Below are positions 16,559 to 24,600 of a stretch of 64,000 nucleotides of DNA, piece after piece. The stretch's first letter is position 1. The number at the start of each line of letters is the position of its first letter. Made by a program: the position numbers and the translations under genes. Source of the DNA: Catenulispora sp. EB89 (GTDB lineage: Bacteria; Actinomycetota; Actinomycetes; Streptomycetales; Catenulisporaceae); the NCBI RefSeq assembly GCF_041261445.1, contig NZ_JBGCCU010000014.1:62001-126000 (forward strand). Direction: 5' to 3'. The notes below the pieces were generated by a model, which did no database searches, was not told the origin of the DNA, and worked only from the letters and a program-made list of their open reading frames with translations.

Positions 16559-18079
16559 ATGACCTTCAACCTCGCGACGATCCTCCGCGAGTCGCGGCAC
16601 GCCTGTCCGGGCAAGCCGCTGTGCCACAGCAAAGACCGGACCCTCACCTACGAGCAGGCCGACGAGGACTCCGGCCGAGTGGCCGCCGCCCTGCTCGCGC
16701 TCGGTCTGGAACGCGGGGACCGGGTCGCGGTGCAGCTGCCGAACCTGCCGGAGTTCCTGCTGTGCTACTTCGGCATTCTCAAGGCCGGGCTGATCATGGT
16801 GCCGCTGAACCCGCTGCTCAAGGGCCGCGAGATCGCGTACCACCTGCAGGATTCGGGATCGAGGATCCTGGTGGCCTGTGCTCCGTTGGCCGCCGAGGCG
16901 GTCGCCGGGGCCGAGGAGGCCGGCGGAGTCCCGGTCTACGTCGTGGGGGTGCCCGGATTCGACGAGACGCCGGCCGGCACGCACCCCTTCGCCGAACTCG
17001 TTAACGCCACCGACACCGGCGACATCGCGCCGACCGACGCCGACGACACCGCCGTGGTCCTCTACACCAGCGGCACCACTGGCAAGCCGAAGGGCGCCGA
17101 GCTGACGCACTTCCAGCTCTTCATGAACTGCACCGTCTCCGGCGAGCTGTTCGGCATCCGCGACGACGACGTGATCCTCGCGGTCCTCCCGCTCTTCCAC
17201 GTGTTCGGCCTGTCCAGCGTCCTGAACGTCGCGGTCCGCTTCGGGAGCACGATGGCGCTGGTGCCGCGCTTCGAGACCACGCCGGTGCTGGAGATGATGG
17301 AGAAGCACCGCTGCACGATCTTCTCCGGCGTCCCCACGATGTTCTTCGCGCTCCTGCACGCCGACACCTCCGAGCACGACCTGTCGGCGCTGCGCGTCGG
17401 CTGCTCCGGCGGCGCCGCGATCCCCGGCGAGGTGATCCGGGCCTTCGAGGAGAAGTTCCCCGGCGTGGTGATCCTGGAGGGCTACGGCCTGTCGGAGTCG
17501 GCGAGCACCACGACCTTCAACATCAGCGCCGAACAGCGCAGGGTCGGCTCCATCGGCAAGCCGGTCTGGGGCATCGAAACGCGCGTGGTCGACGACGCGG
17601 ACCGCACGCTGCCGCCGGGGCCCGAGCACGTCGGCGAGATCGTCATCCGCGGCCACAACATGATGAAGGGCTACTGGAACAACCCCGAGGCCACCGCCGA
17701 GGTGGTCCGCGACGGCTGGTTCCACACCGGGGACCTCGGCTACGCCGACGAGGACGGCTACTTCTACATCGTCGACCGGAAGAAAGACCTGGTCATCCGC
17801 GGCGGGTTCAACGTCTACCCGCGCGAGGTCGAGGAGGTCCTGTACACGCATCCGGCGGTCGCCGAGGCCGCGGTCATCGGACGCGCGGACGAACGGCTGG
17901 GGGAGGAGGTGGTGGCGTACGTCGCGCTCAAGGCCGGAGCGCAGGCGGACGAGCAGGACGTCATAGCGTTCTGCAAAGACCGGATGGCGGCCTACAAGTA
18001 CCCGCGTGAAGTGAAGTTTCTCAGTGCCCTGCCGACAGGGCCGACCGGCAAGATCCTGAAGAAGGAGTTGCGGACGTGA
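16559..18079 (+). CDS. Long-chain fatty acid / acyl-CoA ligase (AMP-binding)
   Basis: 506 residues. ATG 16559 is preferred to the GTG at 16547, which has no spaced ribosome site. The adenylation motifs are complete: LYTSGTTGKPKGAELTH (A3, phosphate loop), LEGYGLSESASTTTFN (A5), GWFHTGDLGYADEDGYFYIV (A7), DRKKDLVIRGGFNVYPREVE (A8), and the A10 lysine in GPTGKILKKEL. It activates a carboxylic acid to its AMP ester and then the CoA thioester in the cytoplasm. Class: medium/long-chain fatty acyl or aryl acid ligase; the acid is not deducible. The next gene overlaps by 4 bp. Confidence 0.93.
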   Translation: MTFNLATILRESRHACPGKPLCHSKDRTLTYEQADEDSGRVAAALLALGLERGDRVAVQLPNLPEFLLCYFGILKAGLIMVPLNPLLKGREIAYHLQDSGSRILVACAPLAAEAVAGAEEAGGVPVYVVGVPGFDETPAGTHPFAELVNATDTGDIAPTDADDTAVVLYTSGTTGKPKGAELTHFQLFMNCTVSGELFGIRDDDVILAVLPLFHVFGLSSVLNVAVRFGSTMALVPRFETTPVLEMMEKHRCTIFSGVPTMFFALLHADTSEHDLSALRVGCSGGAAIPGEVIRAFEEKFPGVVILEGYGLSESASTTTFNISAEQRRVGSIGKPVWGIETRVVDDADRTLPPGPEHVGEIVIRGHNMMKGYWNNPEATAEVVRDGWFHTGDLGYADEDGYFYIVDRKKDLVIRGGFNVYPREVEEVLYTHPAVAEAAVIGRADERLGEEVVAYVALKAGAQADEQDVIAFCKDRMAAYKYPREVKFLSALPTGPTGKILKKELRT

Positions 18080-19755
18080 GTTCTTCGAGCATCGCAGTGG
18101 ACGCAGGTCCTGGCGTCCTGAACCGCCTCTGGCGCCGAGACCTGGCGGCCTACCCGGAGTCCGCACGCCGCTACGCCTATCTGGGCATCGTCGTGCTGAC
18201 CACCATCGTCCTGTACTACCTCCTCTACATCCAGTACGCGGTCGCGACGTCGATCATCACCCGCTACCACATGACCTTCACCTACTTCATCTGGATGTCG
18301 GTCATCGGCAACGCCGTCGGCGCGGCCTCCTCGCTGCTCGCGGGCCTGGCCGACCGCTGGGGCCGGGCCAACCTGGTGGTCTACGGGCTCCTGGTGGCCG
18401 GCATCCTGGTGCTGATCCTGCCCAGCACGTCGAGCAAGGGCGAGTTCCTGGCCCTGTTCGCCGCGCTGTTCTTCGTCGAGGGCATCATCCTGGTCGCCAC
18501 CCCGGCGCTGATCCGCGACTTCTCGCCGCAGCTGGGCCGGGCCACCGCGATGGGCTTCTGGGCGATCGGACCGGTGGTCGGCAGCCTGGTGGTGACCACC
18601 GTGACCAGCCACACCCTGGGCAGCTCGACCTGGCAGGACGAACTCCACTACTCGGGGATCAGCTCCCTGATCGTGTTCGTGCTGGCGCTGTTCGCGCTGC
18701 GCGAGCTCTCGCCCCGGCTGCGCGACCAGATCATGGTCAGCATGCGCGACCGCGCGCTGGTCGAGGCGCGGGCCCGGGGCATCGACCCGGAGGAGGCGCT
18801 GGCCGGGCACTGGCGGCAGATGCTGCGGCCGGGCATCGCCGGCCCGGCGTTCGCGGTCAGCGTGTACCTGCTGCTGTACTACGCGCTGGTCGGCAACCTG
18901 GTCATCTACTTCTCCTCGGTCTACGGCTACAGCGAGCAGCGCGCCAACGCGGTCGCGAACTGGTACTGGGGCGCGAACGCGGTCTCCCTGGTGGTGGCCG
19001 GGGTGATCTCGGACAAGCTCAAGGTCCGCAAACCCCTGATGATCGTGGGCTGTGTCGGCACCATCACCACCACGACTGTCTTCGCGCTGCTGGCCACACA
19101 CGCGCACACCGGCTACTACACCTTCGCCGTGCTGTTCTTGATCGGCGGCGCGCTGGCCGGGGTGACCTACGCGCCGTGGATGGCGGCGTTCACCGAGACC
19201 GTCGAGGAGAAGAACCCGGCGGCCACGGCGACCGGCCTGGCGGTCTGGGGCTGGATCCTGCGTGTGGTGGTCGCGGTGTCGGCGGCGTTCGTGCCGGTGG
19301 TGGTGACCTCGGTGACGCCGATCGTGGACCACGGCGCCGAGGTGGCCGCCGCGCAGGCGAAGGCCGGACCGGCGCTGGCGATCATCGACGCGCACCCGGC
19401 GATCTTCGCCGAGCTGGCCAAGTACCCGCCGAACCCGGCCGCGATCCCGCCGGCCGTGCTCGGGCAGGCGGTGGCCCAGGTCGGGCTGGCGAACCTGCAG
19501 ACGGTGCAGGCGGCGCAGCCGGACATCGCGATCCTGCAGGCCCATGGCGCGTCCGTCGCCAAGGCGGTCAAGGACGGGCCCAAGCAGTGGCAGACCTGGT
19601 GGTGGGTGGCGTTGGCCGGGCAGATCTTGTTCCTGCCCTTCGCAGCCACCATGCGGGGCCGGTGGAGTCCGCGCAAGGCGCGGGAGGACGCGGAAGCGCA
19701 CGAGCAGGCGGTCGCGGCGGAGTTGGCGAAGTTGCAGGAGGCGCCGGCTTCGTGA
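18076..19755 (+). CDS. MFS transporter coupled to the acyl-CoA ligase
   Basis: 559 residues; GTG start overlaps the ligase stop (GTGA), so the two are made together. Twelve likely membrane segments; LLAGLADRWGRANLVVYGLL is the loop 2-3 MFS signature. Unusual is a ~110-residue Ala/Pro/Val-rich loop between the last two helices (about residues 410-515, from VDHGAEVAAAQAKAGPALAI to AKAVKDGPKQWQTWWW), and a charged C-terminal tail. Together with the ligase this suggests uptake of an organic acid followed by CoA activation (a transport/trapping pair). The acid is unknown. Confidence 0.88.
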   Translation: MSSSSIAVDAGPGVLNRLWRRDLAAYPESARRYAYLGIVVLTTIVLYYLLYIQYAVATSIITRYHMTFTYFIWMSVIGNAVGAASSLLAGLADRWGRANLVVYGLLVAGILVLILPSTSSKGEFLALFAALFFVEGIILVATPALIRDFSPQLGRATAMGFWAIGPVVGSLVVTTVTSHTLGSSTWQDELHYSGISSLIVFVLALFALRELSPRLRDQIMVSMRDRALVEARARGIDPEEALAGHWRQMLRPGIAGPAFAVSVYLLLYYALVGNLVIYFSSVYGYSEQRANAVANWYWGANAVSLVVAGVISDKLKVRKPLMIVGCVGTITTTTVFALLATHAHTGYYTFAVLFLIGGALAGVTYAPWMAAFTETVEEKNPAATATGLAVWGWILRVVVAVSAAFVPVVVTSVTPIVDHGAEVAAAQAKAGPALAIIDAHPAIFAELAKYPPNPAAIPPAVLGQAVAQVGLANLQTVQAAQPDIAILQAHGASVAKAVKDGPKQWQTWWWVALAGQILFLPFAATMRGRWSPRKAREDAEAHEQAVAAELAKLQEAPAS

Positions 19756-19808
19756 GGTGAGCGCGGGCTGATTGTCGCTGACCGCGATGATCGTGCCCTG
19801 ATACGACG

Positions 19809-19843
19809 CGGCCCGCCGTCACGCACTGCGTGACGGCGGGCCG
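19809..19843. terminator. Strong bidirectional terminator hairpin
   Basis: CGGCCCGCCGTCACGCA (19809-19825) pairs with TGCGTGACGGCGGGCCG (19827-19843): 17 perfect base pairs around one unpaired base, so in practice a 15-bp stem with a small loop. It lies between the convergent MFS gene and the first CIS-linked gene, and insulates the CIS region from read-through on its left. Confidence 0.88.
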
Positions 19844-19856
19844 TCGGTTGTCGCCT

Positions 19857-19928
19857 CGAATCAGAGGCCGAATCAGGCGCCGAATCAGGCGCCGAATCAG
19901 GCGCCGAATCAGACGCCGAATCAGACCC
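19857..19928. repeat. 12-bp tandem repeat containing the stop codon of the adjacent gene
   Basis: Six units of 12 bp (consensus CGAATCAGGCGC). Read on the minus strand each unit is TTC GGx xxC TGA, i.e. Phe-Gly-Val/Ala/Leu-stop. The real stop of the minus-strand gene (19921-19923) is in the last unit, so the final four codons including the stop have been duplicated in frame five more times downstream. Any ribosome reading past one stop meets another after three residues. Confidence 0.93.
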
Positions 19929-21348
19929 CGAACAGCCAGAACCACTGGCTCTGGTCCGACGTGTTGCACGGCGCCATCGAGAGCCACTGCTGGTTGCCCT
20001 TGCCGGCCAGGCAGGTCCCGGTCTGCTTGTTCTTCAGCACCCCGTAGTTGGTGTTGCCGGGGATGGCGGTCACAGTCCACAGCTGGAAGGGCGCCGTCAG
20101 GTGCGCCTGGAGGCCGGGCACAGCGTTGAAGTCGTCGGAGATGTCGACATCGGTGGCGTTGCTGGGGTCCACCTGGAGGACCTTCGTGCCGGCGGTCGCC
20201 GGTTTGTCGTTGGACTGGATGACCGTGGTGCCGTCGGAATAGGTCCACACGGTCCAGGTCTGCGCGAGGGAATGGTTCGTCGGCCAGAGGTCCACCTGCT
20301 GGCCGTCGTTGAACTTGTCCTCGTTCAGGTCGACCGAGGCGTTGGCCGCGTAGTTCAGGATGTTGGTCGTCTTCTGCTGTGTCGGCGGCGCGGGCTTGGA
20401 CGGAGCCGGGGGAGCAGCGGGCTTGGAGCTGGAGGCCGGGGCCGGCGGGGCGGCGGGGCTCGAGGTGGATGCCGGTGGGGCCGAGCTGGGCGTCGACTTC
20501 GGCGGCGGGGTCGGCGACGGGCTGCTGGGCGGCGCTGATGGTGTCGGCTGGATGACGATCACCTGCGGCCCGGTCGCAGCGGCCGGCTGGGGTGACGCCT
20601 GTGCGCTGGAGGCGAAGGAGGGGTGGATCCCGAACCAGAGTGCCAGGATGGCTGCTGCGGCGCCGGCGAAGATCATCACAAGTCGTTGGAGCCAGCGGGG
20701 CAGGAGTGCCGATTGTAGGTAGGTGCCTTGCAGGCTGACGGGCTGGCCCAGCCCCGATGGGGTGATGGTGATGTTGTATTGGTGCCGGGCTTTGACGCCG
20801 AACCACAGCAGTCGTCCGGGTCGGACGGCGAATTTGCTGAATTGTGCGCGTCCGGGTTGGAGTCGTAGTGCTGGGGTGCGGATGTCGATGCGCAGGTTGG
20901 TGTTGTTGGAGGTGGTGGCGACGGCGGCGCTGGTGGCGATGTTGCTGTAGTTGTCGACGGCCAGTTTGACGCGGCCGCGGTGCCAGCCGCGGGTGGTGGC
21001 CGGGACGAGTTCGGCGCGGAGGTCGGCGAATTCTGCGACGCGCAGGATGCCTTCGATGGCGAAGGTGTTTTCGCGGTCTTCGCGTGGGGTGACTTTCACC
21101 GCGTACGGCTGTGGCCCGGCTTGGGCTTCGGAGCTGCGGGGCGGCGTGAAGGTGAGTTGTGCGGTGCCGGTGGTGCCGGGGTACAGGCGCAGCGTCTGTG
21201 GTTCGACGACGGCCCATTGTCCGGGGTCCCCGGTGGCCTGCAGGTGGTACTCCTCGACGATGTCGCCGGTGTTCCGCACGGTGATCGCCACCGTCGCCTC
21301 GCCACCGGGCTCGACATCCGCCGTCACCGGGTTCACATCAACCCACAC
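19921..21348 (-). CDS. CIS-associated membrane protein: Ig-like N-terminus, TM helix, ricin-like C-terminus
   Basis: 475 residues from GTG 21348 (GGGAG 9 nt upstream). Residues 1-210 look like two Ig-like beta domains (VDVNPVTADVEPGGEATVAI, TVRNTGDIVEEYHLQA), as in actinobacterial proteins often labelled hydrolytic protein or COG1470. One membrane helix follows (~217-238, LVMIFAGAAAAILALWFGI), then a Pro/Ser linker (~250-335) and a trefoil-like C-terminal domain with WTVWTYSDGTTVIQSN and GTCLAGKGNQQWLSMAPC (QxW, ricin pattern). Orientation is likely N-inside, lectin outside. It is divergent from the sheath gene. It may tether the CIS to the membrane and sense wall sugar; that role is inference. 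Confidence 0.7.
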   Translation of the reverse strand: MWVDVNPVTADVEPGGEATVAITVRNTGDIVEEYHLQATGDPGQWAVVEPQTLRLYPGTTGTAQLTFTPPRSSEAQAGPQPYAVKVTPREDRENTFAIEGILRVAEFADLRAELVPATTRGWHRGRVKLAVDNYSNIATSAAVATTSNNTNLRIDIRTPALRLQPGRAQFSKFAVRPGRLLWFGVKARHQYNITITPSGLGQPVSLQGTYLQSALLPRWLQRLVMIFAGAAAAILALWFGIHPSFASSAQASPQPAAATGPQVIVIQPTPSAPPSSPSPTPPPKSTPSSAPPASTSSPAAPPAPASSSKPAAPPAPSKPAPPTQQKTTNILNYAANASVDLNEDKFNDGQQVDLWPTNHSLAQTWTVWTYSDGTTVIQSNDKPATAGTKVLQVDPSNATDVDISDDFNAVPGLQAHLTAPFQLWTVTAIPGNTNYGVLKNKQTGTCLAGKGNQQWLSMAPCNTSDQSQWFWLFGV

Positions 21349-21643
21349 GATCCGCTGCTCCCTGCGTTCCTTGCCGGCGTGCGCCCGCGCCGACTGCTCG
21401 GCCGGGCCTGCCCGGACACCTTACGGGCCGGTCAGAGGCTTTCGACCACGGCTTGGGGATTCCCGGACCAATCCCGGACTCAGGGGTCTACCGGCCCCGC
21501 CCGTACGGGCAGAACCGAGTGCACCTGTGTCCGTCCCTGTGGACCTGTCGAGGGGGCGCCGACATCGGTCAGTGTGGCGGCTGAACTTTTTTGCCCGAGT
21601 ACGGGTTTCGCACCCGAGTACGGTTTTCGAGGAGACATCGACC
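21349..21643. promoter_or_regulatory. Divergent control region at the head of the CIS cluster
   Basis: This 295-bp gap has no gene. It holds the inverted repeat GGGATT (21456-21461) / AATCCC (21470-21475) and, just before the sheath gene, a 19-bp direct repeat: CCCGAGTACGGGTTTCG (21594) and CCCGAGTACGGTTTTCG (21613), 16 of 17 identical. The second copy abuts the ribosome site GAGGAG. The repeat could be an operator for the cluster's LuxR regulator or an RNA element; no clear -35/-10 pair is visible. Confidence 0.5.
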
Positions 21644-23296
21644 ATGCCGACATATCTGTCGCCGGGCGTCTACGTGGAAGAGGTCGCCAGCGGCTCGCGG
21701 CCGATCGAGGGCGTGGGCACCTCGGTCGCGGCCTTTGTCGGCCTCGCGCCGCGAGGGGCCCTGAACGCGCCGACGCTGGTCACCAACTGGTCCCAGTACG
21801 TCGCCGAGTTCGGCGAGTTCACCGAGGGCTACTACCTGGCCCATTCGGTGTACGGGTTCTTCAACAACGGCGGGACGACGGCCTACGTGGTCCGCGTCGG
21901 CGGTGTCGAGGGCGGCCTGGCCGGCCCGGGCGCCGTGGACGGGGGCAACGGCCGGGCCGTCAGCTCCGGCCACCGGGGCGTCGTGACCGGCGCCGAGCGC
22001 CAGGCCCTCACCGCCGGCGAGCCGGTCGCGCTGGGCGGCTTCAAGGTCACCGCGCAGCCCGGCGCCGCCGGCCAGGTCACGGTCGAGGTCACGGACGTGC
22101 CGGCCGGCGAGGGCGGCGGCGACAAGGGCGGCGACGCGGCGGACCGCTTCCGGCTGCTGGTCAAGGTCGACGACAAGGTCGCAGAGACCTTCGACGTGTC
22201 GGCGAACAAGAAGGCCGGCCGGTCGTACGTCACCACCCAGGTGCGCGAGCGTTCGAAGCTCATCATCGTCGAGGAGGCCGGTTCCGGGACCCTGGCCCGG
22301 CCGGACAACCAGAGCGTGGCGGTGCCGGTCTCGGCCGCGTCCGCGGGTGGCAGCGCTGCCGGCGGCGACGCGCCGTCGTCGGCCCCGGTGTCCACCGGCT
22401 CCTACATCGGCGACTCCGCCGACCGCACCGGCTTCGGCGGCCTGGAGGCCATCGACGAGATCACCATGGTCGCGGTCCCGGACCTGATGTCCGCCTACCA
22501 GCAGGGCACGATCTCCGAGGAGGAGGTCAAGGCGGTCCAGACGGCGCTGATCGGGCACTGCGAGCTGATGGGCGACCGGGTCGCGATCATCGACCCGCTG
22601 CCGAACCTCAACGCCCAGCAGATCCGCACCTGGCGCCAGACCGGAGCCGGCTACGACTCGCACTACGCGGCGATGTACTACCCCTGGATCCGGGTCTTCG
22701 ACCCGGCCGTCGGCAAGTCGATCGCGGTCCCGCCCAGCGGCCACATGGCCGGCGTCTGGGCCCGCAGCGACGCCGAGCGCGGCGTGCACAAGGCCCCGGC
22801 CAACGAGATCGTGCGCGGCGCGGTGGACCTGGAGCTGCAGATCACCAAGGGCGAGCAGGACCTGCTCAACCCGATCGGCGTGAACTGCATCCGCGCCTTC
22901 CCCGGCCGCGGCATCCGCATCTGGGGCGCCCGCACCCTGTCCTCGGACCCGGCGTGGCGCTACCTGAACGTGCGCCGCTACTTCAACTACCTGGAGGAGT
23001 CGATCCTCAGCGGGACGCAGTGGGTGGTCTTCGAGCCGAACGACCAGGCCCTGTGGGCGCGCGTGCGCCGCAACATCTCGGCGTTCCTGGTGAACGAATG
23101 GCGCGGCGGCGCGCTGTTCGGCTCCCGCGCCGAGGACTCGTTCTACGTCAAGTGCGACGAGGAGACCAACCCCCCGGAGTCGGTGGACGTCGGCCGGGTG
23201 ATCTGCGAGATCGGCATCGCCCCGGTGAAGCCCGCCGAGTTCGTGGTGTTCCGCCTCGCGCAGATCTCCGGCGGCGGCAGCGAACTGGAGGAGTAG
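21644..23296 (+). CDS. CIS contractile sheath protein
   Basis: 550 residues from ATG 21644 with GGAG 9 nt upstream. MPTYLSPGVYVEEVASGSRP is the near-universal N-terminus of phage-tail-like sheaths (Afp2-4/Pvc2-4). The C-terminal half (from ITMVAVPDLMSAYQQGTISE onward, including NPIGVNCIRAFPGRGIRIWG, ARTLSSDPAWRYLNVRR and SFYVKCDEETNPPESVDVGR) is the conserved core that forms the contracting helix. Residues ~100-240 are an inserted surface domain rich in Gly/Ala/Asp. Only one sheath gene is present, unlike Afp/PVC which have several, and like Streptomyces CIS. First gene of the structural operon. Confidence 0.96.
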   Translation: MPTYLSPGVYVEEVASGSRPIEGVGTSVAAFVGLAPRGALNAPTLVTNWSQYVAEFGEFTEGYYLAHSVYGFFNNGGTTAYVVRVGGVEGGLAGPGAVDGGNGRAVSSGHRGVVTGAERQALTAGEPVALGGFKVTAQPGAAGQVTVEVTDVPAGEGGGDKGGDAADRFRLLVKVDDKVAETFDVSANKKAGRSYVTTQVRERSKLIIVEEAGSGTLARPDNQSVAVPVSAASAGGSAAGGDAPSSAPVSTGSYIGDSADRTGFGGLEAIDEITMVAVPDLMSAYQQGTISEEEVKAVQTALIGHCELMGDRVAIIDPLPNLNAQQIRTWRQTGAGYDSHYAAMYYPWIRVFDPAVGKSIAVPPSGHMAGVWARSDAERGVHKAPANEIVRGAVDLELQITKGEQDLLNPIGVNCIRAFPGRGIRIWGARTLSSDPAWRYLNVRRYFNYLEESILSGTQWVVFEPNDQALWARVRRNISAFLVNEWRGGALFGSRAEDSFYVKCDEETNPPESVDVGRVICEIGIAPVKPAEFVVFRLAQISGGGSELEE

Positions 23297-23305
23297 GCGA
23301 GCCCC

Positions 23306-23348
23306 GCGCTCCGGCCGGTTCGCCAGAACTCGCATGCGGCCGGGGCGC
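23306..23348 (+). terminator. Stem-loop between sheath and tube genes
   Basis: GCGCTCCGGCCG (23306-23317) pairs with CGGCCGGGGCGC (23337-23348) over 12 bp with one G-T wobble and a 19-nt loop. It lies inside the operon, 10 bp after the sheath stop. It may partly end transcription or protect the upstream mRNA end, giving different sheath and tube levels. No second promoter before the tube gene is obvious. Confidence 0.55.
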
Positions 23349-23425
23349 GCGGCCTGCCTTCCCTCCCACAATCTTCGACCCCTTATTCACCGCGGTAAGC
23401 GCACACTTAAAGGAATCGGATCACC

Positions 23426-23869
23426 ATGGGTTTGATGAACGGCGACTCCGCCGCCGCGCACAATTTCGCCCTCCAGATCGACGGCGTGCAGGTCGAGTAC
23501 CTGGCCGAGGTCGGCGCGCTCCAGCTGGAGCAGGACGTGATCAAGCACGTGCAGAACAACCCGCAGGGCAAGCCGATCGTCCGGATGATGCCGGGCATCT
23601 CCCAGGGCGGCACCGTGTCGGTGACCCGCGGCCAGACCCAGAGCTCGTCCTTCACGAACTGGATCAACGAGTCGCTGGCCGGGAACATGGGCTCGGCGCG
23701 CAAGAACGCGACGATCATCTACATGGACTACATGAACAACCCGATCAAGCGCTACGACCTGCGCAACGCGTGGTGCTGCAAGGTCGAGACGGCCGGCACC
23801 AAGGCCGGCGAGGCCCAGGTGCTGACCGAGCAGGTCACGATCACCTTCGAAGAACTGGTCATCGCCTGA
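23426..23869 (+). CDS. CIS inner tube protein
   Basis: 147 residues, ATG preceded by AAGGA. The sequence follows the Afp1/Pvc1/T4 gp19 tube fold: AHNFALQIDGVQVEYLAEVG, MPGISQGGTVSVTRGQTQSS, FTNWINESL and the end EQVTITFEELVIA. Hexameric rings of it stack to form the rigid tube that the sheath drives forward. The next gene's ATG overlaps its TGA (TGATG). Confidence 0.95.
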   Translation: MGLMNGDSAAAHNFALQIDGVQVEYLAEVGALQLEQDVIKHVQNNPQGKPIVRMMPGISQGGTVSVTRGQTQSSSFTNWINESLAGNMGSARKNATIIYMDYMNNPIKRYDLRNAWCCKVETAGTKAGEAQVLTEQVTITFEELVIA

Positions 23870-24444
23870 TGAAGCGCTCGCTCCCGGGGGCCGCGACGGC
23901 GGCCCCGGCGGTGCCGGCGCAGGCCGCCGCGGTTTCCGGGGCGGTTTCGGGCGCGGTGCCCGGGGTCGTGGACGGCGGCGGGACGGCGGTCGCGGTGGCC
24001 GAGGGTGGCTTTGCGGCTGCTGCCGCCCCTGGCTCTGCTCCCGTTTCCGCCTCTGCTCCCGCCCGCGTCGACACCCTCCGCACGGAATTCGACTTCGAAC
24101 TCCCGCGCGGCTACGTCGACGACGCCGGCACGGTCCACCGCCGCGGCACCATGCGCCTGTCCACGGCCCGCGACGAACTCGTCCCGCTGCGCGACGTCCG
24201 CGTCCGCGAGAACCCGGCGTACCTGTCGGTGGTCCTCCTCGGCCGCGTGATCACCCGCCTGGGCACCCTGCCGATGGTCCACGACGGCATCGTCGAGAAC
24301 ATGTTCGCCTCCGACCTGGCATTCCTCCAGGACTTCTACGAGCAGATCAACGCCGAAGGCCACACCCTGGCCTCGGTGACGTGCCCGAACTGCGCGGAGG
24401 ACTTCGAGATCGACCTCGGCGGGAGCCGCCTGGGGGAATCGTGA
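23869..24444 (+). CDS. CIS tail-assembly protein with half zinc ribbon
   Basis: 191 residues. The first ~65 are Ala/Gly/Val-rich and probably disordered. The folded part (from FDFELPRGYVDDAGTVHRRG, through MRLSTARDELVPLRDVRVRE and NMFASDLAFLQDFYEQINAE) matches the small phage-tail-assembly protein found next to the tube gene in actinobacterial and other CIS loci. The final VTCPNCAEDFEIDLGG has a single CxxC that could bind metal with a second subunit. Probably a chaperone or connector for tube assembly; role inferred from position. Confidence 0.8.
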   Translation: MKRSLPGAATAAPAVPAQAAAVSGAVSGAVPGVVDGGGTAVAVAEGGFAAAAAPGSAPVSASAPARVDTLRTEFDFELPRGYVDDAGTVHRRGTMRLSTARDELVPLRDVRVRENPAYLSVVLLGRVITRLGTLPMVHDGIVENMFASDLAFLQDFYEQINAEGHTLASVTCPNCAEDFEIDLGGSRLGES

Positions 24445-24596
24445 CGTACGCGGCCGACCAGCTCCGCGACGAGGTCGCGTACGTCGCCTACCACTTCCAC
24501 TGGGCCCTGGACCAGATCCTCGACCTGGAGCACGGCGACCGGCGCGACTTCGTGACCGGCATCGCCGGCCTCAACGCGCGCGCTTCGGAGGGGTGA
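24441..24596 (+). CDS. DUF6760-like small CIS protein
   Basis: 51 residues. GTG at 24441 overlaps the stop of the previous gene (GTGA). The sequence YAADQLRDEVAYVAYHFHWA followed by LDQILDLEHGDRRDFV resembles the short DUF6760 proteins that sit at this exact place in Streptomyces CIS clusters. It pairs with the CxxC protein before it, much like the paired tail-assembly chaperones of phages. The DUF number is from memory. Confidence 0.75.
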   Translation: MTYAADQLRDEVAYVAYHFHWALDQILDLEHGDRRDFVTGIAGLNARASEG

Positions 24597-24600
24597 GGGG

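Noticed and set aside
15845-18166. Very long minus-strand frame (773 codons) across the acyl-CoA ligase gene
   Set aside because: Only the part below 16447 is a TetR protein; the rest is the antisense of the ligase with Arg/His/Asp-rich composition typical of shadow frames.
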